Shown here: positions 45,501 to 58,919 of the stretch, one piece after another | How positions within the stretch are numbered: the first letter of the stretch is position 1 | Layout: every line of letters begins with the position of its first letter | Assembly (NCBI RefSeq): GCF_005239225.2 | Contig: NC_133302.1 | Location: forward strand, 13,983,991-14,047,990 | Length of the DNA stretch: 64,000 nt | From: Populus alba | Lineage: Eukaryota > Streptophyta > Magnoliopsida > Malpighiales > Salicaceae | Direction: 5' to 3' | The notes under the pieces: model-generated | The model's database searches: none | What the model was told of the DNA's origin: nothing | The model's input: only the letters and a program-made list of their open reading frames with translations | Program-made: the position numbers and the translations under genes

Positions 45501-48500
45501 TTATTTTATGAATCAACAGTGGAAATTTACAATAAAGCTGGCTTTGTGCTTGGGGGTTGGTCGCTTGGTTCATTGGGATTGCATTATTCAAACTTCCATT
45601 TGGTTCTATTTCTTCTATGTCTCTTCAAGAATATTCAGATAAGATTGATGACTTAACCTGTTCAAAGAAGGGCTGTTTCTGTGTCAGAGGTGGATATTTC
45701 AGTAAAACTTGCTGTTAGAGTTTCTAATGCAACTTGGAATATTGGTGACTGTAATGAAGGCATTATTGGAAAATGGTAGCAAGCTAGTACCCTGAAGTAA
45801 GAAAAGGGACGGAGATATACGGTTCATTGTTGAAAGGTACTTGATGTTGAAATACTCTTTAAGTTGCAGATTTTGATTGATGGTGGAATGTATGGAAAGT
45901 CTCTTGCATGCATAATTGTGCTATTTGGTGGGGTTTTCTCAGCGAACATGTAAATGGCTAGGAATTGGTGTTTAATTTACTGTCGTCCTGAAGAGCTTAT
46001 GTTTAGGTATGGTCTGAAATTTGAAGGCAGTTTGGTTCTGGATATTTCAGATTCTTGTCAGACTTGTCTTCTCCTTGATGCTTCTTTCATTGAATGTTTC
46101 CAATAATGTAACGTGGAAGCAGTATATGTTTTGGTCAGAACTGATGTTCACTACATCCTACCAATGTGAGTCCTGCAGAAGTGCATTGTTGTTTTAAGAG
46201 ATGAGTGTTCTGAACAAGGGGAGAGAGCACTCTGTTTTGATTGTGGCTGCGTTAGCTTGTATTGGCGATGACATTAATGTTCTCCAGGGCTCCACAATTT
46301 CTTCATGATTATGGAAGGCGTGCATAGCTAATTTGGAATGCCATGCGTGGCGTGAAGACTTTTGAAGTAAAATCAAACTTTGTGGAGGTGACACTCAGAA
46401 ATTTGTCAGAGCTCTCAATGTTGCCTGGCTGTTCAGTAAGACATTGAATGGGGGTAGTTCACTTTAGTCCACAAAACTTTGCTTTTCTTTTTGTTGATTA
46501 TAGTGCATGTGCATAGGCTGCTGGATATCTTTGATATGCGAAACACTTTTTAATTCTGAAAAGGGAGTGTCATATCAACACATGCATGTTCAGAAATATT
46601 AGGCTGGCAATTTTTGGGGTTGCATAACTGTCTTGACTCTCTTTTCTTTTTAGAAGTTCTGGCGATTAGAACCTGTAGTTTATTCTTTATTCTTTTTCCT
46701 TTTAATTTCTTTTGTTGTGTCTTTGTCTAGTCATCCAACTAGGTTGGTGGGGAATACTGTATGGGGGTTTACTGACATGTCTCAGAGAAGTTTTCTGTGC
46801 CTCTTTTTAAATTCCGTGCTTTGCATAGTCACTGGATAATCATCAAGGACCACTGTCATAAAATTGGGTTGCACATGCTTAATATTCCTCATGTTATTTT
46901 CTTAATACTGTGCTAAACCTATTTCAGAGAGAGAGATGGGAGCAGGGAAGGTAATGCTGCTTTGGCTGTTTTTTGATAGACTTCTTGTCTAGATTACAAC
47001 TAAGGGAGATCAAAAATTTTTTTTTTTTGTATTTCCTGAGAGCTGCTATAAAGGATGTGTTGAATGCTAATGAAGTGTCATTGCTACCTCTGGACATCTT
47101 AGCTATAGGAGCATAGTTTGCTAAGAAAAAATCAAACCTCTTGAGCAGTGGGGACAATTCATCTGTTCATATCAGACTTATCAATTGCTTTTCTGTACTT
47201 TTCTAATGATTGGTGGTTCTGGTCTGTGATTGTGATCCTTATCCTCTTCAGTCGTCTTAACTGTGCCAAATTAATAAACTTTTCGAGGGATTTAAGTAGT
47301 TCTGTTCATTTTTTCACATTGACCTTTTCTCCCCTTTTATTCCTCTCCCCTTTTCATGGTTTGCCTTCTTATCCTGTCTGAGCATTTCGTTCTCAAAGCT
47401 CTTCTTCATGATGTTATTGTGGCCATTGCATGGCTTAAATAATCTTATAAGCACAAATCTGTTCAGGGATACTAAAATTTATTCCTTCTGTGTGGTCATG
47501 GTCAGTATCATTCATTCTAGTTGCATGCTTTCATTCATACACATATATACCAAAACACAAGCATCCAAATCCACATGTTCCAAATTTGTATTTTTAGAAT
47601 GCCCTCAATTTGTTGTTAAATGTACACCTTGTTTATTTCCATCCTTTTGGAATCCTGTTTTAATTGACAAGCCCTCATCCAAGGTGCGTGTACACTACAT
47701 CCATCACCTCTATTCTTATTCTTGCATATATCCTATGCAATCCAGAAGGCTGATTCCTTTACCGAGTAGCATTTTATGAGTTTGGATAAGGCCTGAGTGA
47801 AGTGATTGGTGTGGCCTTTTGGGTTTGGTTCCAATTCCTTATGAACAGAAATTTCACTATAGTCTGGCAGTTGGCAAGCTTAGTTATCTGTAGCAGATAG
47901 AGGAACTGGGGGAGGTAGGATGTAAATGATTTGGTTGACTATGAGAATAATCTTTAGGATCTTGAGGTGAAGTCAACAGAGATTTTGGTCATAGAATCAG
48001 AGTTTGAATCAGGTGACTGGTCTGCGGGATATGCTTGTGGTATGTAAGGATTTTTTTTAAAGTTATGTATATTGTGTCTGTGGATCAATAGGAGGTTTGA
48101 TTGTGGCCGTGTTGATTTGGTAATCTACCTTTTAGCAAGGTTATTTCATATTTAGTGTAGGTGTATTTATTCACAGCTGGTTTTTCCTTAATTAACTCAT
48201 GATTCTATTGTTGTTTCATTTTGTTCTCATTCTTCATTACTGTGCGTGCCTTGGCATCCTCAATATTCACTTCTATTGTAATGAAATATTGTTTCAGTAT
48301 CAAAGTTAATTGGCGACTTTGGCCTTTACTAGATTGTGATGGGAGCTAATTACAAGAATCCTGTTGATCTACAATGCTCTTATCAGTTAGGCATGTATCA
48401 CATGTTAGAGTGTCTGAATGTTGTTTGTCAGAACATATCTTAATGATAGCAGTGCTGCATAATAATAATTTGGTATCTGTCTTGGATAATTTATATTAAT

Positions 48501-51500
48501 AAAGCAAAGAGTAGAGATGTAATAAGATACAAGACAAGCAGAACAGTTACATGGTCACTGGTAAAGATGAGATTGTTGGTTGACCATCTGGAGCTTGTAG
48601 CATCAATATGGATAAATGGCTTTGATGATTGTCTTAGTTTATTACGCTCATGTAAGCTGAATGTGCCATCTCTTCAATCTTCAAAAACACCAAGTTCAAC
48701 ACCTGCTGAAGTTACGAGACAGTTGATTTCCCATTTTAGTAGCTTTTGAATTTATTTGAACTGCTATGATACTGCACTTATTTGACATAGTTTCATTAAT
48801 AAATTAAAGATCAATTCCACTTGACTATTTCCCACCTCAGCTATGTGCAATGTAAAATCATCGAAGCCTTTCATAATTTCTTAAGATGATTGCTTTTGCT
48901 AATTTCCTAGTCCGCTTATTTTATTTGCACTTAAAAATTCATCAAGTTTAATTGGTGCAATTATTTTATCTGGGCTTTCTCTTGTTGAGATCACTTGTGG
49001 CTGCTTCTACTAATTTGGTCTCTTATATTAGCTGTTATGCATTTAAGAGATGCTCAATCTGTTGTATGATGCATTAATTTCCATACTTGTTCATAACGTG
49101 TTATGAAGTTCTGGTGTTCTTGTAGTGATTTGATGAAATGCTATCCCTTCCTCTCCGTGGATCATGATGATGATATACTTTTTTTTTCTTTGATTTCTCT
49201 TACGTTATACAAATAATATTGTTGAACTTGGAACTTTATGTAAAGAACTACCTCTTCTTCTTCTCTTTTTTTTGTTTGTTTTTGTTTTTGATAACTTGAA
49301 ATTGCATGAAGAGAGTTTGTTTATTCCCAGGTGTAAGAAGTATCCATCTATGGAATTGAGAGGCCTTTTCCAGTATCTAGGAAATCAGTTGAAAAAGGGC
49401 CAGGGGATTGAGCTTGTTCTTCTGCAGGTATCATTCAGATCTAGAAGTTACAAAATTTATAACTTATAATTAGACGTCCAGTTGCCTATTAATAGTGGAG
49501 TCTTATGATTATGTCAGGAGCTTCTTCAACAAATGGCAAATGTTCAATACACAGAGAACCTAACAGAGGAACAGTTGGATGCAATGGCAGGGAGTGAGAC
49601 TCTTCGGTATCAAGCTACTTCTTTTGGTGTAACCCGAAATAACAAGGTCTCAATGCTCACTTTAAGTGTTCCAAGCAACTGTAGCAAGTTATGTTTCAAT
49701 AAGTTGATTATTTCAATGGAGGCACATGCCTGAGTAAAATAGTGGTTTAGTTTCTTCCTGAACAAAAATCATTTGTTTTTTCCTTTTCTCTGAGATTTAT
49801 TTTTTAATTAAGACAATGATCTAGCTTCTCTCTGTGCACTAAAATCAACTAAGTAAATCATACTTTAGCAAACGGTATTTCATTATGTACTACCTCTATA
49901 TTCTTATATATTATCTGGACACATTTATGTGATAGACAAACAAAAGTGAATGATATTGATCCCTGTACTCAAACCCTCTACTTTGGGATTGAGGATTCTG
50001 AAGCTTATTCTAATGTTACACATCCAAGGTTATGTGATGTCAAAATACCCTGATTTTGGGCTAAAAGCGTTTCTTGTGACCTGGTGATTTCATCAACACT
50101 GTTGCAGAAACTAGTTTATTGAAATACAAGTTCCATTTGGAAATGTAGGATTTTCTTATTTGGGCTTTGGGGATTCCATTTGTTGATGCTTGAAAATCAT
50201 GACAGATTCTTCAGTTGCCTAAACTTGCTCAAAGAGCAAATATTTGCTATCAGATTAAGCTAGGCATCCTAGGGTTCCCTCGGTTGCCCTTGCTTGCTAC
50301 ATATTCCTGTAGGTAGTGTACTGTGGTTATGATTTAGTTTACATTTCCTATTGTTGCTGAACTTTTGAGCATATATCTGCAAGCTACTTGAGCATGAGAT
50401 TGTTATTGCTAAGCATGAGAGTTTTGACTCTGCAATATTCCTTTTCAATTTTTCACCAGAGACATTCCCAGACCGAATTTCCAACACATCAGGGCAACTT
50501 ACAAGCTATGTCTAATTTATTCTCTGTGCAGGCACTGTTCAAATCTGCTAACAGGCTACGAGACTCATTGCTTCCTAAGGATGAACCGAAGCCAGCGATC
50601 CCCCTTTTGTTACTTATTGCTCAACATCGTTCTGTGTAAGCAGTACAACTTTATTTCTTATATATTTGCTTAAAATAATGGATTTTTTTTCTCAAGGATA
50701 TTTTCTGAGAAGAAAACATGGAAATGGTGTAGGTTGTGAAGGATGTTTATTTTTTAAACATGGATGATTTTTTACTTTATCCTCTTTATACAAATCCTTT
50801 TCCACCAAGTGCAACATGTATCTGAATATTCTTGTGTGCATTTTTGAAATGGGTATATGTTCCTAATTATTTCTTTTTGCATCTTTTCATGAATGTTTAT
50901 GCAATTTGGTCCTCTTTCTTATTTTAAATCTTTTTCTGTTTTAATGTTAAAATTCTTGAGTAATTTTTGCTGTCTGTCTTAGCTTTTGACATGATCTTTT
51001 CCACAGGATGTGCTTGATGTTGGTTGGAGTGCTGACTGTTCATATATTTTTTTCCTCCAGGGTTGTCATAAATGCGGATGCACCTTACATTAAAATGGTC
51101 AGTGAGCAGTTCGATAGGTGTCATGGAACCCTTCTTCAATATGTGGAATTCCTCTGTAGTGCTGTGACGCCACCCTCAGCATATGCTCAGTTGATTCCCT
51201 CTCTTGATGATCTTGTCCACCTGTACCACCTTGATCCTGAGGTCTCTCCTTCCTTTCTCTCTCTGTGTGTTTGTATTGTTCAAGCCTCTAATTTTTCTGT
51301 ATTTTGGTCATTGATTTATCCCATTGTTTGCTTGATCATTTATAAATTACATTTAGAGTGTTGTTTACTGTGCAGTATTATTTAGTTTTTATGACAGGTA
51401 TCCTTATGCTTGTACATAACTTTAATCTTCATTTCTCTGTGCATTTTAGGTTGCATTTTTAATATATCGCCCAGTCATGAGGCTTTTCAAGTGCGCTGGC

Positions 51501-54500
51501 AGTTTAGATGTTTTCTGGCCCTTGGAAAACAATAAAACAGTAACTAATACAAGTGCAATCCTTGAGCCTGAAGCCATAGAATATTCTGGCGGAGTGATTC
51601 TGGATCTTGGCTCTTCCCATAAGTCTGTAACGTAATGATCTTGTCTTTTACTTTGTTTTATTCTGTAGCATTTCTTGGCCTGTGATTCTTTTTCTTACAC
51701 TAACTTGTGTGAGGAATACCTGATAAGAAACAATGATTTTATGAAGAAAGTTACTTTTATAGTAAAGAATAATCATATATCAATGGTATGTAGGTGGTCG
51801 GATCTTCTTGAGACTGTGAAAACCATGTTGCCTTCAAAAGCCTGGAATAGTCTCTCACCTGATCTCTATGCAACTTTTTGGGGACTCACACTTTATGATC
51901 TCTATGTTCCTAGAAACCGTTATGAGTCTGAAATTGCCAAGCAGCATGCTGCTCTTAAAGCTCTGGAAGAGCTTTCTGATAATTCTAGTTCAGCAATTAC
52001 TAAAAGGAAGAAAGAGAAGGAAAGGATTCAAGAATCTCTTGATCGTTTGACTAGTGAGCTCCGTAAACATGAAGATAATGTTTCATCTGTTCGTAGACGA
52101 CTCTCTTGTGAAAAGGACAAATGGCTGACTTCCTGTCCTGATACTTTGAAAATCAATATGGAGTTCCTTCAGCGTTGTATTTTTCCCCGTTGTACTTTCA
52201 GCATGCCAGATGCTGTTTATTGTGCCATGTTTGTACATACTCTTCATTCACTTGGCACTCCGTTTTTCAACACAGTAAACCATGTTGATGTTCTGATATG
52301 TAAAACATTACAACCTATGATATGCTGCTGTACTGAATATGAAGCAGGTAGACTTGGAAGGTTTTTGTACGAGACATTAAAGATTGCTTACTACTGGAAG
52401 GTATTGACAACTTCATGGTCCTTTCTGTTATTCAGATTTATTTTTGCTTTCACTAATTGGATTTTGTTTCATAAAGTAAAAGAAATTATTCTTTTCCTAA
52501 ATTAAATTATATGCAAGTGCACACGGGAGTGTGCTTGTTTGAATTTAGCACTTGTGTTTGATTGAAATAACCATTTGTTTGCTTTTCTTTTTGCCTGCAC
52601 CCTAACTCAATGCTCTTCTTTTCTTTTATTGAATGCTTTGCTACCAGAGTGATGAATCTATATATGAACATGAGTGTGGAAATATGCCTGGATTTGCTGT
52701 GTATTATAGATTTCCAAACAGCCAACGGGTTACATATGGTCAATTCATTAAGGTTAGTTCTTGAGATGGAAGTTGTATTTATTTTTTTCAACTGGTTGTC
52801 ATGTTCACAAACTGAAATCTCTTTCTGAATATTTCATCATCTGGATGACTTTGCATCAAGTGTTGATTCTTTATCTACCTTTCTGCATTCAATTCTATTC
52901 ATCTACATAATGCATTGTTCAGCCTTTAATGCACTTTTCAAACTGAGCTTACTGGTCTTACTTTTCTTAAGTTCATACCTGGACGTGTGTTAAATTGGGG
53001 ACTAATTTTTATGTAGGATCCCCATATTGAAACTTGTCATGCCCAGGAAATCCTGAAGTCATCTTTAAGTATCCACTGGTGCTAATATGTGGCATTAGTT
53101 GAAATCTAGAAGTCTTAAGGCCTTCTAAATGATATTGATTCTGGTTGCAAATCCTCTTGGGAACCGGAAAAAGTTTAAGCTTTAAATAATTTCTTGAGAT
53201 TTTTTTTTATGAATGGTCACTATAGTTTTTATATTTTCTTCATTGACAATATTACATTGAAGATCTTTTTTGTTTTTATTCCACTTGACCCATTGGTGCC
53301 TCTTACTTTTCCCTTCTTTGCTGGCTTTTTCTTACTCTCTTGTCTTTTCTTGATCATTTTCCTTTGGCCAAGTTCAACCTTTTGGTCGGTCACTACTGAT
53401 ATTTAAGGCACAGAGATATGTGATTTATTGAATCATCTGTTAAAACCGGATATTATGTGTTTACTTTTATACCATAATTGGGTATTGGTCATATTAGTGG
53501 TAATTGTTTATTCATTTTATCTGCTCTTTTGGTGATAGGTACACTGGAAATGGAGTCAGAGAATGTCTCGGCTATTGATTCAGTGTCTGGAATCATCTGA
53601 GTACATGGAAATTCGAAATGCTCTTATTTTGTTGACAAAAATTTCAGGAGTTTTTCCAGTTACTAAAAGGAGTGGTATTAACCTTGAAAAACGAGTAAGA
53701 GACGTCAAGAAAGGAGACCTTTATTTATCTTAATTTTATGGTTTCAGAACCATAACTTTAGTTATTTTCCTTTGTCTCCTTTTCTATACAGGTAACTAGA
53801 ATCAAAAGTGATGAAAGGGAGGATCTCAAAGTTTTGGCAACAGGAGTCGCTGCAGCTTTGGCTGCTAGAAAGGTTGGTGGGATTCACTAGTGAATTTATC
53901 TTCCCTTGCTACATATTTAAAAAATTTCTTGTTATTTGCAGCCTTCGTGGATTACAGATGAAGAATTTGGCATGGGATATCTTGAAATAAAGCCTCCATC
54001 TGCTGCATCAAAATCTTTATCTGGAAATGTAGCTGCAGCACAAAATAGTTCTGCTCTTAATGTTTCTCAAGGTGAACCTGCTGAGGGAAGAGCACCTCTC
54101 ACTGGAAGCCAACATGGAGATCCTGGGAATTCAACCAGAGAGCAGATATCCAGAGCAAAACATGTTGATGGGAGGTCAGATAGAACAGACAATGTCTCAC
54201 ATTCGAAATTTGATCAAGGGCATCAAAAATCCAAAGGTGGTTCATCAACCAATGGTTCAAATGCTCAGTCAACTGGTTCTGCAGCTGCTGTTCATGTAGG
54301 AGCATCAAGATCAGCGGAAAATCGAAAGGGGGTGGATGATTCATCAAATAGAACATTGGAGGATGGCACTGTCAGAGCTGCTCCAAAGAACTTAGCAGAG
54401 TCTGAGGTATTGTCTAGATTGTGTTCAATATGGTACGTAGACAATTTTATATAGTGCGTCAATGAAGGCAATGTTAAACATTCTTATTGAACAGTGGTAG

Positions 54501-57500
54501 TGAGAATTTTTTTTCTTGTGTCGAGGGAAAGAAACAATACCTTTTTTCTGTTGAAATAGACACGAGGTAGTGATTTTACAATTTGGTACCCACAAGATAT
54601 TTATTATTTCTTGAATCCTTAAAAGGATACATTATAATTTACCTTTGGCTGATTTTCTTTTTCCTTCTCTTTATTGACAGATGAAAATTTCCACAAAGCG
54701 GCTGGTTTCCAAAACACCAAAGCAAGATGTTGTAAAAGATGATAATAAATCTGGAAAAGCTGTTGGCCGAACTCCATCCACATCCACAAGTGACAAAGAC
54801 ATCCAGGTTCATTTATCAGAGGGCAGGCAAGGGGGTGCTGCTAATGTTTCTTCTGCACTCACATTGAATGGTAATGCAGTTTCAACATCCGGAAAAATCT
54901 CTACTCTGTCTACTAGAGCATCTGATTCTTATGGTGCTGAATCGAAGTCAGATAGTGGACTTAACAAACCTATGCCAAAAGCTGAAGCAACTGAAGTTGC
55001 TGATGTGCAGAAGCCACCTCAACTTGTTCATTCTCCTAGGCATGATAACTCTGTTGCTGCTTCAAAGTCCAGTGATAAGTTGCAAAAAAGAGCGAGTCCT
55101 GCTGAAGAACCTGACAGATCAAGTAAACGGCGAAAAGGGGATGGTGAATTGAGAGATTTAGAGGGTGAAGTTAAATTCTCTGAAAGAGAGAGGTCCACAG
55201 ATACTCGTTCTGTGGATCTTGATAAAGTGGGAAATGATGAACAGAATAAGCATAGGAGTACGGATAAACCTTTGGATAGGTCAAAAGATAAAGTTAATGA
55301 TAGATATGATAGGGATCATCGGGAAAGATCAGAGCGTCCTGATAAATCCCATGGGGATGATAGTTTAGCTGACAGATCGAGAGACAAATCAATGGAAAGA
55401 TATGGAAGAGAGCGTTCGGATGAGAGAGGGATGGATAGGGGTACCGATAGGAGTTTTGATAGACTAGCTGACAAAGCCAAAGATGACAGAAGCAAGTTAC
55501 GGTACAATGATACATCTGCTGAAAAATCTCAAGGTGATGATCGTTTTCATGGGCAAAACTTGCCTCCACCACCACCTTTACCTCCTCACATGGTTCCCCA
55601 GTCAGTTACTTCTGGTAGAAGAGATGAAGATGCTGACCGAAGGTTTGGAACTACCAGACATGCCCAAAGGCTTTCTCCTAGGCATGACGAGAAAGAACGA
55701 AGACGATCAGAAGAAAATTCCTTGGTTTCACAAGATGATACAAAACGAAGAAAAGAAGATGATGTTCGTGAGAGAAAGCGAGAAGAGCGAGAGGGGTTGT
55801 CAATTAAGGTATGAATTAGCTGCTAACTTGTTGATTCCATTTTGATTCTAAATTAAGTGGCCATTCAACATTTACTACATGCAAGATTGGACTGACTATG
55901 AAACAGTTGAATCCGATTTATCATTTCTAGGAATTGCAATGACATTTAATAGAGGACAACATATACCTGTATAACTGATATTTGTACTTTTGTTTTCTTT
56001 AGTTTCTTATAGTCGCTTGCTCTTCTTTGTGATAGGAGGTTTGTTTTATTAGCCACCTGCATAATTGAACTGTTGCTGTCATATGGTATTTGTTCCTCCA
56101 TGTTTTGGCATATTGATAGAATGCTATCTTTTATGGTCATATGGACTCTGAGCATTAGTGCATATAAGTGAGCTGTTTTAATGTCATAGTTTCACTTGTA
56201 ATTCATAATTGTTTTAGTTTGCTTGTCAAGCAAATTTTTCTCATTGGGGCCGTGTTGATGTATGATATTTCTTGTGGTCTTGATAACATACCCATTGTTG
56301 GACTCCATAGTTTTTGGTGTTTGGCTCTCTTTGTAGCCAAATGGCTTCAGTCATCTGTATCATGAATAATTTCTTTTGTCCTGGATATTTAGCACTTTTT
56401 GCAGAGGGCAACACTCTGCTTAACATGTTCTACCTTGTTTGAGTAGAGACCATATAAATTACAAGTTCATCTGATCGCTTCTTGGCATGGATCATGTTTT
56501 GCATTTTGGTGCTTGTTGGTTTGAATTGGACTCTTACCGACTTAGACAAGCAAGAGATTCTCCCCTGGGTATTTATACAGCCGTGCTCTAATTCATCCAT
56601 TATGTGCAAATGCTTTGACATCATAAATTTGCGAGTCTTGAGTCTGGAATGATTTACACTGTACGAACTACAATTGTCAATTTGGATATTGTACCATTTA
56701 AAGATGAAATCATCCAAGAAAAATAAGCCTTGAATATTATCCAAACTATTAAAGAGAAATAGATGATCTATTTTTATTTTTTTAGAACTACTAGATGCTG
56801 TTATTCTCTTTGTGTTTAGAAGAAGAAAGGTTTTTGCTTATATCTCTTAGAGTTGCTAAATTGTAGGTGGAAGAGAGGGAAAGGGAGAGGGAGAAAACCC
56901 ATCTCTTGAAGGAGGAAATGGACGCTGGTGCAGCTGCTGCTAAGAGACGGAAAATTAAAAGAGATCATCTGCCAACTGGGGAAGCTGGTGAATATTCTCC
57001 TGTTGCCCCACCACCTCCTCCCCTTGGTATTGGCATGTCACAATCATATGATGGTAGGGATAGGGGAGATCGGAAGGGGGGCACGATTCAGCGTTCAAGT
57101 TACTTGGAGGAACCTTCCATAAGGATTCATGGTAAAGACGTAGCTGGCAAGATGGCTCGTCGTGATGCTGATCCGTATCCTTAAAATCCATTCTTTAGTA
57201 ATTAATAATGCATGCCATCATGTGCATATTCAATTGAGGGATCTGGAAGTCAGTAAAATTGTTTAAATCCCTGTTCCCTGTCCGCTGCAAATTGTAATTT
57301 GTGATGGGGTAATTTTTCAACAATATGCTGTACACCTTGCATTTTGCGTTTAGTTGTGTACTGGCTTGTGGACATAATGTGCATTAGGCATGCAGCATTA
57401 CAATGTTGGAGTTTTGCTGTCAAGCTAGCTTGTGATGTGAATACAATGCATGCTTTGCTATTTCTTTGAAGATCGTTGTTTTATATTGCAAGTCCTTAAT

Positions 57501-57580
57501 CAGCTTTTAGAATGTATGACCGGGAATGGGATGAGGACAAGAGGCAGAGAGCTGAACAAAAGCGGAGGCACCGCAAGTAG
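30591..57580 (+). CDS. THO2: THO complex subunit 2 (THO2/THOC2), complete
   Basis: Nuclear scaffold subunit of THO/TREX, coupling transcription to mRNA export and, in plants, small-RNA precursor handling. Exons: 30591-30731, 30807-30932, 31160-31201, 31916-31975, 32096-32158, 32571-32651, 36655-36726, 36816-36863, 36972-37040, 37147-37280, 39184-39259, 39522-39715, 41797-41877, 42091-42301, 42396-42638, 42735-42815, 42930-43049, 43153-43212, 44619-44746, 49331-49427, 49518-49646, 50532-50635, 51061-51241, 51450-51631, 51794-52400, 52648-52752, 53539-53694, 53792-53872, 53942-54406, 54681-55808, 56867-57174, 57511-57580. Total 5643 nt, 1880 aa; all phases join, near plant THO2 length. Family-diagnostic strings: KFNLLREESEGYAKL, ANKIGKINLAATGKDLM, WYHAHILFERLSPLNPVAH, LPSKAWNSLSPDLYATFWGL, FPRCTFSMPDAVYCAMF. 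A coiled coil lies near 950-1018. From about 1238 to 1880 the protein is a disordered Ser-rich then Arg/Asp/Glu-rich tail with a polyproline patch, ending KRRHRK. The largest introns (6, 10, 12, 19) hold repeats. Confidence 0.97.
34294..34769 (+). repeat. 5' LTR of the THO2 intron 6 element
   Basis: Begins TGATGTCC and ends CCCTACA, fitting TG...CA ends. It contains TATATAAG at 34493-34500 (candidate LTR promoter) and AATAAA at 34550-34555 (candidate poly-A signal), in the order expected for U3 then R. Exact start is uncertain by some tens of bases. Confidence 0.75.
34775..34786 (+). other. Primer-binding site, initiator tRNA-Met type
   Basis: TGGTATCAGAGC is the 12-nt complement of the plant initiator tRNA-Met 3' end, used by many plant LTR retrotransposons. 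It sits just inside the 5' LTR, which fixes the element's orientation as plus. Confidence 0.9.
35628..36029 (+). repeat. 3' LTR of the THO2 intron 6 element
   Basis: Aligns in block order with the upstream LTR but is shorter. The GTGACTCCTAAGAACCTAGG segment of the 5' copy is missing here, as is the TATATAAG block. It ends GTCCTGCA. The indels and substitutions between LTRs suggest an old insertion. Confidence 0.75.
36110..36600. repeat. Dispersed repeat shared with GFAT intron 2, plus partial second copy
   Basis: The first part (about 36150-36400) matches the block order of the repeat at 18995-19445. A second, partial copy follows from 36421: GGAGAGGGTTCAAATAAATAG, then GATACTCAGATTATGAATCATC. 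It ends GTGAGCTTTCTTGTGCCTATACTGCA, resembling the end of the GFAT copy (GTAAACCTTCTTGTTCTTATACTGCA). Long strings are given as consecutive parts. Non-coding. Confidence 0.65.
36407..36617 (+). repeat. Perfect 20-bp direct repeats bracketing about 170 bp
   Basis: GGTCTAGCATGTACAGTAGG occurs at 36407-36426 and again, identical, at 36598-36617, just before the exon at 36655. The enclosed segment is the partial repeat copy. This could be an insertion with a duplicated flank or a local tandem duplication. Confidence 0.9.
37860..38530. mobile_element. Terminal-inverted-repeat element in THO2 intron 10
   Basis: The left end GTAAGGATTGCAATGGGTACC (37860-37880) and the right end ATTGCCATCCTTAT (38515-38528) are inverted relatives. 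The right end reads ATAAGGATGGCAAT on the other strand. AAGGATGGCAATGGGTACCC-type ends are widespread in plant hAT-like non-autonomous elements. The interior repeats ATCCATTTGG and GGATATGG words and has no transposase. No clear target duplication was found. Confidence 0.6.
38250..38266. repeat. (GC)n microsatellite
   Basis: Seventeen alternating G/C bases preceded by a CA-rich and followed by a TG-rich segment, in THO2 intron 10. CpG-only runs are rare in such AT-rich DNA and can adopt Z-form. Confidence 0.95.
39716..41796 (+). other. THO2 intron 12 (2081 nt)
   Basis: It contains a CCA-rich element (about 39800-40175) and otherwise ordinary T-rich intron sequence. The acceptor at 41796 lies 32 nt after a near-copy of the exon start (see findings). 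Confidence 0.75.
39800..40180. mobile_element. Possible MITE-like element with CCA-rich interior
   Basis: The left part has GACAAAATATTTTCCATAGG. The right part has CAGGAAAATGTTTTCAGC, whose reverse complement shares AAAAYATTTTCC with the left. The interior is CACCA/CCACCA-rich. ATTTTCC-ended, CCA-filled short elements occur in many plants. Boundaries are approximate. Confidence 0.35.
44747..49330 (+). other. THO2 intron 19 (4584 nt), largest intron
   Basis: It splits the Leu codon of WGHL. The middle (about 45100-46450) has higher GC and reads like decayed coding sequence on the plus strand, but frames are broken and no family is recognisable. A near-identical 21-nt word beginning GGGATT and ending ATTCAAACTT occurs at 45367 and 45575. 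No intact gene or defined element. Confidence 0.5.
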
Positions 57581-58919
57581 TGGATGGGCCATAGCTTGAC
57601 TGGGAATGGATGTGCTTGATTGTGTGAGTTCCTGTTCTTAATTCTTTTATCCATTTAATTCTACCACAGTTCAAGATTTTTGCCAGTTGTCTAAAGGATC
57701 ATGAATGGCATGTTAGATTTATGCCCTTTTTGTATGCTATTGTAAAAGTGTGAGCTATGTAGTACAGTGAAACTTGCCAATTGTCTCCTAAACCAAGTGT
57801 AAAAATAAATTTTGAGATAGATTTTCTTGCTTCCTATCCCTTCTATGTTTGGTGATGCATCCAATATGCACGAAGAATGACAAGTGCTGCTGTTATAATG
57901 GTAGTCTATGCTTGCTTCTAGATGCTATAATCGGTAAAAATGGAGAACCCTTTTACTTCATGATTGCTGGTGGACACGAATGGACATGATTAGTGAGTCA
58001 CATTGTTTTTTCCATGCTAGTAGCACTGCCGGGTAAAAGGGTTCCTGCGCCGTAATCAGTCACCTCTCTATCCATCATTTCCTTTTGCCATCAAATTGAG
58101 CTGTTTTTGTCTGAATGCATATTTAGTGTGTTTTAGGGCTTTATTCTTTCTTCTATTTTTTCGTAAAAAGAAAGAAGAATACAAGGGAATATTGGCGCTT
58201 CTGTAATCAATAATGTTAAAAGATTGTGGAAAGTAGCGGCCATAAAGAAAACCTGATTCGTCTTAAAGAAAACCTTATATCAGAGGTAGTTTTATATTCT
58301 CATGGTTTTTATATGAGATACCATTGGTGTTTACTTGTTCTTGAAGATGCAAGACATGAAGCAATCTACATGAAATATTCCGCAAAACAAAGAAAGAATA
58401 TGGATAACTTGTTCTTATGGAAGAGTGCTTCTGCCACCTCCCTATGCAAGTCATTTTATTGACCTGGAAAGCTGAGGCAATTTTTCTCTTTGATCGACAG
58501 TTGACGTGCCCATCAAAAAACTCCAGCACAGGCTCTGGATTTACCTCCCAGCAAAGGCAGGGCATGCGATTCACAACAATGAGGGTGGTAACATTTCGCA
58601 CCTCAAATACTTACAGCACAATACGCCACCTAATGTTCACACTATTTAATACATGAAATGTTGTTACCTACCACGAACAAATCATATCAAATGTAATTTA
58701 CCCTAGGTACTTGGATTATTTTGTATGCATGGGTTGCTCCAGAGAAACGACATTAGAGGAAAAGAAAAGAAAAGAAATATCCATCACAGGCAGTTTCTTT
58801 CACTGTAGGTTTAAACCATTTCATTTCCACCCGTACAACATTAAATAAGTACACACAGAGGAAGAGTAATTATTTCAAAGCAGAATGGTTTACACGAGAG
58901 GGAATAATAGAAAGGAGAT
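57581..58919. other. Convergent 3' spacer between THO2 and thioredoxin f
   Basis: It must hold the THO2 3' UTR (candidate poly-A signal AATAAA at 57804-57809, about 225 bp after the stop) and, on the other strand, the thioredoxin f 3' UTR upstream of 58920. No further gene seen. Confidence 0.5.
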
